From the NCBI RefSeq assembly GCF_002127325.2, contig NC_035433.2, positions 11,522,645-11,586,644 of the forward strand: a stretch of DNA of 64,000 bases, read 5' to 3'. The translations under genes and the position numbers were made by a program. This document shows, one piece after another, positions 55,774 to 64,000 of the stretch; position 1 is the first letter of the stretch, and each line of letters begins with the position of its first letter. The stretch comes from Helianthus annuus. Taxonomy: Eukaryota; Streptophyta; Magnoliopsida; Asterales; Asteraceae. Below the pieces are notes generated by a model. The model was not told where the DNA came from, ran no database searches, and worked only from the letters and a program-made list of their open reading frames with translations.

Positions 55774-56317
55774 ACTGAAACAACTGAGGGTACTTTTCTT
55801 CCATTGTGGATTCTACCTTCCACGTGTACTCGGGACCTCTGCGGGCATCCCATTTGACCTTTACAATAGGCACATGCTTCCTTCGAAGCTTCTTAACCTG
55901 TCGATCCTCAATTGACAAAGGCTTTTCCACAAATTTTAAGCTCTCATCTATATGCACATCTGTGTGTGGTATGACTAGTGATTCATCAGCTAGACATTTC
56001 TTCAGATTGCAGATGTGGAACACATTGTGAATACCACTAAGCTCTTCAGGTAAGTTTAACTTGTAAGCCACCGATCCAACACATTAGATGATCTCGAATG
56101 GACCTATATACCTTGGGCTTAACTTACCTTTCTTACCAAATCGCATCACCCCTTTCCAAGGTGATACTTTAAGCAAAACTTTATCACCAACCTCGAACTT
56201 CAGAGGTTTTCGCCTTTTACCAGCATAACTCTTCTGCCTATCCCTGGCAGCTTTTAGGCGATCACGAATCTGGACAATCTTATCCGTTGTCTCGAAGACT
56301 ATTTCAGGTCCTGACAA
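55772..56317 (-). pseudogene. A pol, integrase tail and chromodomain
   Basis: Two open segments, 56317->56084 and 56071->55772, are separated by a TAA at 56084-56086 right after GPFEII. Motifs: [16 protein letters not shown] (GPF/Y), HNVFHICNLKKCL, and a chromodomain ending RRGPEYTWKVESTMEEKYPQLF. Same order and spacing as in C, clearly a different family (about half the residues differ). Confidence 0.9.
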
Positions 56318-56338
56318 CTGAGTGTCTCCTACTTCTGC

Positions 56339-57856
56339 CTAACAGATGGGCGTTCTGCACTTTCTACCATATAGTGCCTCAAAAGGTGCAGCCTGAATGC
56401 TGGTATGGTAGCTATTGTTATAGGAGAACTCGACCAATGGTAGATGCCTGTCCCAACTACCACCTAGATCAATTACACACGCACGTAGCATGTCTTCCAG
56501 GGTTTGAATGGTATGCTCACTCTGCCCATCCATCTGAGGATGGTAAGCCGTACTGAAATTCAGTTGCGTGCCCAAAGACTGTTGGAAACTTTTCCAAAAA
56601 TGTGACGTATATCTGGTATCTCTGTCTGAGATAATAGCCACTGGTACTCCATGCAGAGATACAATCTTATCAACATACAACTGGGCTAACATGTCAGAAC
56701 TGTAAGTTTCCTTAATGGGTAGGAAATGTGCTGACTTAGTCAGTCTATCTACTATCGCCCAAATAGTATCATTTCCTTTCTTAGTCTTTGGCAACTTGGT
56801 GATGAAATCCATCGTCACTATTTCCCACTTCCAGGTGGGGATTTCAGGCTGTTGTAGCAAACCTGACGGTTTCTGATGTTCAGCTTTGACTTGAGCACAC
56901 GTCAAGCATTTAGCTACATAGGCAGCTATAGACTTCTTCAAGCCTATCCACCAATTTGCCTTTAAATCCTGGTACATCTTATCAGCTCCAGGATGAACGG
57001 AATATTTGGAACTGTGGGCTTCCTGGAGGATGACATCCCGAAGACCTCCATAAACAGGAACCCATATTCTTCCATTTAATCTCAAGATTACGTCTTTGCC
57101 ATAGGATAACTGCTCCTCAGTTACTCCTAGTTTTTCATCAGGGTAGTTAGCTTCTAGCACAACTTCCTTTTGTGCAGCTAACAATCTTTCATTCAAACTG
57201 TTCTTGATTTCAATGCTCTTGGCATTGATCCTTATTGGCTTCACTCTTTCCTTTCTGCTTAAGGCATCTGCGACTACATTGGCCTTGCCTGGATGGTATC
57301 TTATTTCACAATCATAATCGTTCAGAGTTTCCATCCAGCGTCGCTGCCTCATGTTCAAATCTTTCTGATTGAACATGTGTTGAAGGCTTTTGTGATCAGA
57401 ATAGATCACACATTTAGTCCTATACAGGTAATGCCTCCAAAGCTTAAGTGCAAATACAACGGCACCCAACTCCAAGTCATGGGTGGTGTAATTCTTCTCA
57501 TGCACCTTTAGCTGTCGTGAAGCATAGGCAATGACTTTGCCTTTCTGCATTAACACACAACCCATCCCTGTGTGTGATGCATCACAATAAACTACAAACT
57601 CCTCAATTCCATCTGGCAATGTCAGCACAGGAGCGTTGCTTAACTTCTGCTTTAGAATGTCGAAAGACTCTTGCTGCTTAGGCCCCCAATTGAACTTGCT
57701 ATTCTCGCGAGTTAGAAGAGTCAGGGGCGCTGCAATTCTTGAGAAATTCTCTATAAAGCGTCTGTAGTATCCTGCTAGTCCTAGGAAACTGCGAATCTCC
57801 GTAGGCGTCTTTGGTTCCTGCCAATTCATGACAGCTTCAACATTAGCGGGATCTAC
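56339..57856 (-). pseudogene. A pol, end of RT, RNase H and integrase
   Basis: Open from the stop at 57857; first ATG 57829, 496 codons to TAG 56339-56341, where C has Trp (CWAE). Includes the RT thumb, RNase H ([26 protein letters not shown]), the integrase zinc region ending CLTCAQVK, then TMDFITKLP, ISDRDTRYTS and the HPQMDGQSEHT region, all catalytic Asp/Glu kept. Decayed but recognisable. Confidence 0.92.
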
Positions 57857-59269
57857 TTAGATACCACGCTCACTCACGACGTGTCCAAGAAATTGGACTT
57901 CTCGAAGGCAAAACTCGCATTTAGAGAATTTCGCATAGAGCTTTTCTTGATGAAGCAATTTAAGAATGCTTCGAAGATGCTTCTTATGGTCAGCTTGACT
58001 CTTTGAGTAGATGAGGATGTCGTCGATAAAGACGATGACAAATTTATCTAGATAGGGCCTGCAAACGCGATTCATGAGATCCATGAATGCGGCAGGCGCA
58101 TTAGTGAGCCCAAAAGGCATCACTAGAAACTCGTAATGACCATAACGAGTCCTAAACGCAGGTTTATGCACATCTTCTTCCTTGACCTTCAATTGATGGT
58201 AGCCTGACCTTAAATTAATCTTGGAAAAATAGCTCGCTCCTTGAAGTTGATCGAACAGATCGTCGATCCTGGGTAGAGGATACCTATTCTTTATGGTGAC
58301 CTTGTTAAGCTCACGGTAATCGATGCATAAACGCATCGAACCATCTTTCTTTTTGACAAACAAGATTGGCGCTCCCCAAGGAGATGAACTAGGTCTAATA
58401 AAACCCTTGGCTAGAAAATCATCTAGCTGCGTCCTTAATTCCTTCATCTCTGTTGGTGCCAACCTATAAGGCGCTCTGGCAACAGGTGCTGCTCCGGGGA
58501 TGATGTCAATTCTGAATTCTACTTGTCTATCTGGTGGCAAACCAGGTAGTTCTTCAGGGAAAACCTCAGGGTATTCAGAAATGACTGGAATGTCTTCAAT
58601 CTTGGGCTTCTGCTCGTCAATCGTCACTTGTGCCATATAAATGACACAACCCTTCTTCATGCACTTAGATGCCTTGAGCATAGACACTTGCTCAGGCAAT
58701 CCGTGTTGGGTATCTCCTTGAACGGTAAGTGACTCACCAGATGGAGTCTTAACCACCACTTGCTTCTTGTTGCAGATGATTTGGGCTTGGTTTTGCGATA
58801 ACCAATCCATGCCCAATACTATATCAAATCCGGCTAACTTCAAAGGAAGCAAAGACATAGGAAAAGAGTGGTTCCTAATGGATATAAAACATCTATCTAA
58901 AACAGTTGAGGTGGTTTCTAAGGTACCATCAGCTAATTCCACCTCATATTTCACACTTAAGGTTTTAACAGGTAGATTTAACAACTTACAGAACTTATCA
59001 TCTATGAATGACTTATCAGCTCCTGAATCAAATAGTACTCTAGCATATACATCATTTATGAGGAAGGTACATGTGATCACGTTGTCGTCCTGAATTGCCT
59101 CCTGTACGTTCATCTGGAAGACCCTAGCATTGGTCTTCTTGGTTTCCTCAGGCTTCTTGGCGTATTTAGGGCAGTTAGTCTTAATGTGCCCGTTTTCGTT
59201 ACAGCCATAGTAGGTAGCATCTTTAATCCTCTTGCAATCAATAGTCTTGTGCTCTCTAGACTTGCACAA
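57857..59269 (-). pseudogene. A zinc knuckle, protease and reverse transcriptase segment
   Basis: 470 codons from ATG 59269 to TAA 57857-57859. A knuckle end ([11 protein letters not shown]) is followed by a second one whose first Cys is Tyr ([14 protein letters not shown]), so it is damaged. Protease [11 protein letters not shown], tethering helix, [29 protein letters not shown] and [11 protein letters not shown] are intact. The stop lies just after [10 protein letters not shown], where C has an open codon. The preceding Gag segment is in another frame (1-nt change near 59416). Confidence 0.92.
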
Positions 59270-59796
59270 TCCACATGCAGGTGGTCCTGCTTGAGACTTG
59301 GTTTCAAGCCTGCACTTTCCAAAGTGGCGTTTTTGGCAAGTTGTGCACTTTGGCTTTTCTTCCGATCGTTGACTGCCTTTTCCAGACCCAAACTTCTTGG
59401 AATCAGTGTTTCCTTGTGCTTCTTCTCCGACCCTCGTGAGTTATCCTCCTCACGCTTCCTCTTACTCTCTTCAGAGCTCTTGAGCGATCTTAGCCTGACC
59501 GCATCTAAGGTGAGGGATAAGGATAGATCAGCCGTTGATCTAAACGTAGCAGGTCTTGAAGCCTTAACACTGGCTTTGATTTCTGGGGCTAAACCCCTAA
59601 TAAAGCGAGCAATCCTCTTGGGTTCTGGTGTCACAAGGTAATGAACCAGTCTAGACATGGTGTTGAAGCTTGTAAGATAAGCTTGGCAATCTAAGTTCCT
59701 CATTACCAGTGACAAGAAATCTGACTCAATCCTTTCCACTTCATGTTGTGGACAATAGTTCTCCTTAATAAGAACAACAAACTGCTCCCATGACAT
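59110..59796 (-). pseudogene. A gag, C-terminal capsid segment
   Basis: MSWEQFVVLIKENYCPQHEV then a helical capsid-like domain with LVTPEPKRIARFIRGLAPEI, the same pattern as other plant gypsy Gags, then a Lys/Glu/Ser-rich linker. The last 95 or so residues are out of frame after a 1-nt change near 59416. The true frame there reads a [12 protein letters not shown] knuckle. Confidence 0.88.
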
Positions 59797-60350
59797 ATTG
59801 TAGAGTGGGATCTTCCCAGCAGCTTGAATGAGAGACTTCCACCATGCCAGTGCCTCTCCCTTGAACGATTGGATACATACTTCACTATATCCCTTTCAGC
59901 ACAACCGCTGATATCAACTACAGTGTCCATTTCATCTAACAAAGTCATACAATCAATTGCTCCTTTCTCCCCAGTGAAATCCCGGAGTTTGCAGGAAACA
60001 AAGTACTTATAAGTACAAGACTTGGCACGTGGCTCATCATCGAACACTATTCTCTTACGTGGAGCACTGTGTTGGTTTGAGGAATGTTCATCATCCTCTT
60101 TCTTAGGTTCATCTCTCTTAGAGGGTGGTTTGCTATGAGCTTTTGAATGAGTCTTACTAACAGACTTAGAGTGGGGTACTGAAGAGGTTCTGCTATGAAT
60201 TCCACTATATTCCTTGAATTGCTCCTCTACAGCTTTAGATACAGCAGTATTAATCAGGGTACGGAGCTCTCCTTTGGCTATATTAACCCTTTCATCATCA
60301 TCATCGTGATTTTCCAGGGAATGACTGTTTACTTTCTCCGACCTAGCCAT
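59703..60350 (-). pseudogene. A gag, N-terminal segment
   Basis: Starts MARSEKVNSHSLENHDDDDE. Acidic N-terminus, a SKxxSKTHSKAHSKP stretch, then CTYKYFVSCKLRDFTGEKGA and CAERDIVKYVS as in the E gag (1-707). A 1-nt deletion near 59868-59875, seen by comparison with 247-270, shifts the frame; the last 45 residues are meaningless. Confidence 0.88.
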
Positions 60351-61275
60351 GTAGATTTAATTGCTACATAAAATTTAATAAGGACGAGGTTATACGGAAG
60401 CTTACACAGTTTTATTGTTTTAAACGATTTATTAACCATGGTTTTTAATACACCTTTTAGTTAATTTGATAAGTACATAATTGTTCAGGATTTTATCATA
60501 ACCCTAAATTATAAGTTAATAATAGCACAAAAGGCCTAGTCACGTAGACAGATTAAATTTATAAACCAGGATTTTTATAGAATCGAGGTATTTTAAGGTC
60601 TGAATCACAGTTCATTCCTTTTTCTAGACAGGGAGTTGTAGGCTACCACTATCTTTTAGTCCCAGAGGACGTGAATTATAGCCCGTGGGCACTTCATCCT
60701 AAAGGGATGATTATATAAATAAGGGAATTTAGAATAACCCATTTTAAATAATGACTTATGTGATTTTATCGAATCACATTTGTCAAGCATATTAATTCAT
60801 GCTTTCTGATGTTAACAGGGTTTTGAATCTTTTGAATAGGTTGTACCATCTTAGCCATGTCTGCAGTGACAATTAGGCTAGGTTTTACCTTTAAGATTCT
60901 TTTAATAGTAACGCAGAGCAATCCTAGATTGAGATGTTAACAAGGATCTGAATCTAATTGAGGAACTACCATCTTGGCCCTGTCTTAAGGTGACATAAGG
61001 CTAGGTTTTGTCCTTTTTAGATTTTGCCATTTTATTATAATGGTAGAGCTTATAGGAATCTAATCATCCCATTAAAATTTAAACAAGTACATGGTTGCCC
61101 TAAACGGGACTTCTAACAAAATGACTTGTCCATGCAAGGGCTAATCAGAAAATAACAAAGGAAACAAAATATAACGAATTAGGATTAGTCCTATGTTCTT
61201 GTCTAGACTCAAGAGTGTGCAATTGTGTAACTGAGATTAAACACAAAAGGCTAGTGTTTAATTCACTCAGTGTTG
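60351..61275 (-). other. Leader of element A
   Basis: About 925 bp between primer site and gag, no credible ORF. Homologous to 708-1640. Contains two copies of a GGCTAGGTTTT block (about 60889 and 61001) within a longer degenerate repeat (about 60800-61030). Confidence 0.7.
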
Positions 61276-61287
61276 GCTCTGATACCA
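61276..61287 (-). promoter_or_regulatory. Primer-binding site of element A
   Basis: The minus strand reads TGGTATCAGAGC, 3 nt from the LTR edge at 61291. Confidence 0.95.
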
Positions 61288-61290
61288 ACC

Positions 61291-64000
61291 TGTCACACCC
61301 CTATTTTCCACATGTCACCGGTGGGCCCGGTGGGGAGTATCGTGACGTCATTGATATCATCATAGTCAAACAACACAGCATATAAATGCACAGCGGAAGC
61401 AAAAGATATAGATTCATTTCAACTGAATAAATTGTAATGTTTAAGTATCACAAAACAGTCAAAACAGATCCACAGGCGGATCAAATAAAAAGAAAACTGT
61501 TCAACAGACTTTGACATCTAAAGCTTGCGAGACTTGAGTAATGATGCCTGGAGTAGCCAGCCTATTTCGTCTAGTACCTGCACTTAGCCTTTTTGGAAAA
61601 ATACGTCAGTTTGCACTGGTAAATACAACTTAACTGACTCATTTTGAAAAGAGTTTGAAAATTGATTTAAATGCATTTCGGCAAAAATATTTTATAACTT
61701 GGGACAATTATTAAAAATAATCTTGTATACAGTTTTACTCATTTGTCGTCCATTAGGGCCAGTTTGTAGGGCCGGACTTAAGTTAACTGACACGCCACAG
61801 GTATAATGCCCACAAGGTCGATTCCTTATAGTGGGATACCAGTTTTTACATAATGCAACTGTCAGGTGTACGCCTACACCCCGTGCTTAGGTCGTGGCCA
61901 TTTCATGAATGATGACAAGGATATCCGGGACATGGTCATTTAACCCCCAAGGGCCATACACCAAATAATACATATCAAACAGGTTATGTAAATACATCAA
62001 TCACAATACGATTTAAATGACTACATACACCCGACCAAGCGGTACTTTTATAGTACCGTATCCCAAGCCTGTATAGGGAAAATAAGTTAAGAGTATTCAC
62101 CTGAGCAAAGTATAAATCAAATACAGCAAGTGCACGTATCTTTTACTGGGCTCCTAATCTGGAACGAAGGTTTTTAATAACCTATTAGAATCCTAACGGG
62201 TCTTTAATTAAGCTTAGACTTAGACCGGTTAGTTTTCAAAAGGAAGACACGGTTCAAACGCATGATAAAGCGAAGACCGGTTTAGAATGTGGTTTTGACC
62301 CGACAAGCTTGAATACTTGTTTAATATGGGTAACTTAATCACATTCTAAATTTTGAGACAAAAACGATTTGGTTTGACCCGTTTCGGCTAATATATGCAA
62401 ACTAGTTACATAGGCCGATCCGAACGCGAAACATGCGTAACGGGTAACCATAAGAGCCATGAACATGTTCCATAAGTTAATATGCCTTTGATATGTTGTG
62501 ATATCAGTAGGATATCTTCCATTATGCCCAAAATGAGTTTAAAACCAACTTATGCCCCGTAGGGGTATTTTGGTCATTTTAAAGGTTATATAAGAGGTTA
62601 AATAGTAATCTGAGTTATAGGTCTGATTTAATCAGTAAAGTTACTTAATTTACTAAGTTATATCAATAGGGTATAACTTATATGTGAAATTTATTATTTC
62701 TAACTATACTACGCTCCGAAGGGGCATTTTGGTAATTTCACTTAAGGTTTAAAGGTCAAATCTGGAAATCTGACTTTAAAACTTCTACTTACTGTTGGAA
62801 CATAAAAGTTTACTTAAAATATCAGTAGGTATCAAGTCTTACATAGCTAATATGATTTTAATACGTACTATGCGTTAAAAACGCTTAAAAGGCGATTTGG
62901 AGCCATTCCCGGGTTTTAAAAAAAAAGCTGATATTTTTATAATTCCAGAAGGCTCAAAATAATTTATTTATCATATTAAATCAGTAGAAAAAGGTTTGGG
63001 GTTAAAAGAATTTGTAAAACCCATTTTATAGCCCAAAAGGGCAAAACCGGCAATTACCGAGTCAAGCTTAGAACTCTAAGTTATGTTCAGCCTAAAAATA
63101 AATAAAAATCTCCAAAAATCCCAAAATATTATATTACATTAGTGGGTAAAAAGTTTGGTATCAAAATTGGGTTTAGCTAGGCTATATGCTAATTATGCGG
63201 TTTATTTACTAAAAAGCTTCTTAATTACGCTAACGAGCATAACTCCTAATCTATACCTCAAACTGATGTGAAATCTTATGGACATGCTAATAGATCAGTA
63301 ATAAAGGTTTTAGTCCTTTCACATTTTCAAAAATCTTGTTTTAACATTAAAGGGCATTATGGTCACATATAGGCATTATGGAAACATGCGATGGTCTTTA
63401 ATTCTAAAGAACCAAGTAGTATAACTTTGGGAGGTTATACTAACATATAACATGGTCACAAGGGACCCTAGGGCATAAATAAACTTAAGCTAATTCGGGT
63501 CAGAACTGAAAGTCAAAGCAAAGGTCAAACTTTGCGACTTTCGGTTGTGAACCGAGCCTAAACTTAGAATTGTCGGGTTGAACATGCTTAGACACGTTCA
63601 ACTAATATTTACCAAGTTATTAAATTGACAAAACTGATTTTATAACCTCTTCATCATTAGTTATAAATTTTATTTAAAAACAACCCGTTTGACTTTTATT
63701 TTAATTAGTTTGACCCGACAATTAACTATGCAAACGTGGTAATTAGGAGGTGCCCTTTAGAGGGTTTAATACCTACCTAATTACGGTCACGTAGCCATGT
63801 TTGCTTCGAACCGTGGCTTAACCGTTTATAAGTCAAAGCGTTTATCGATAACGCTTGACTTTTCGGTTTAAAACGCTAAATAATTAACTAAGCATGTAGT
63901 GAATCACTTACAAAAGTCCAAAGGACTGAAAGAGGTTCTCAAGAAGCTCAAGACCCTCAAGGAATGCAGAGAAATCAGAAGGGAATGAATGGTGCAAGTG
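61291..64000 (-). mobile_element. 5' LTR of element A, cut by the window edge
   Basis: Starts TGTCACACCCC. From 61834 it aligns with 35548-36567 and then, without interruption, with 53414-54561, which proves the B insertion. About 1.2 kb is beyond the edge, so the full LTR is about 3.9 kb. The two A LTRs differ more than those of the other elements (several differences per 100-200 bp plus small indels). Confidence 0.93.

Overview
This window is intergenic heterochromatin-like DNA from a flowering plant. It is filled almost entirely by nested LTR retrotransposons, and I found no host protein gene, tRNA or rRNA. The evidence for a plant is: Ty3/gypsy chromovirus polyproteins (Tekay/Del type, ending in a chromodomain), initiator-Met-tRNA primer sites, a plastid ndhF fragment in nuclear-type repeats, and a long-ORF Copia-like element of a kind I associate with composites. 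Asteraceae is my best guess, but it rests on memory of protein patterns and not on a search.

Elements are named A to H here. E (minus strand): 5' LTR 4874-6857 + 14538-14865, noncoding leader, and gag 707->1 running off the left edge. F (plus, 6858-14532, TSD CCGCG) sits inside E's LTR; it has 787-bp LTRs, no pol, and one broken long ORF. G is a tandem array with a unit of about 371 bp (14866-18159), interrupted by a plastid ndhF mosaic (15379-15939). D (minus): 3' LTR 18160-20470, noncoding interior, 5' LTR from 24981; it is a coding-free relative of E. C (plus, 25030-34610, TSD AGCAG) sits inside D's 5' LTR; its LTRs are 2,588 bp each with no difference seen, its pol is intact and its gag/protease is destroyed. 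A (minus): 3' LTR 35548-36567 + 53414-55735, decayed gag-pol 55772-60350, and 5' LTR 61291 past the right edge. B (minus, 36568-53408, TSD AATAT) sits inside A's 3' LTR; its gag-pol is nearly complete. H (plus, 43784-51969, TSD ATAAC) sits inside B's 5' LTR; it has 2.58-kb LTRs and a coding-free interior.

Insertion order by nesting: E before F; D before C; A before B before H. LTR comparison by eye agrees. C has no differences found, F has about 7 in 787 bp, H and B are each roughly 1-1.5% diverged, and A is older still. C and B are close relatives. C (gag dead, pol open), D and H (no coding) must have moved with proteins supplied in trans.

The most interesting signals are structural rather than coding. 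(1) Every gypsy element here with a visible 3' end carries a perfect or near-perfect palindrome exactly 17-18 nt before its 3' LTR, and stem sequences differ between families while pairing is kept. (2) D/E LTRs carry three pairs of near-palindromes with a CGG-N-CCG core, each pair spaced 31-32 bp, just upstream of a TATA box; A has a related pair spaced 21 bp. (3) Leaders and LTRs carry arrays of small hairpins whose stems covary. (4) B's gag is interrupted by a short GT-AG intron whose removal restores the reading frame. All coordinates and comparisons were made by eye.
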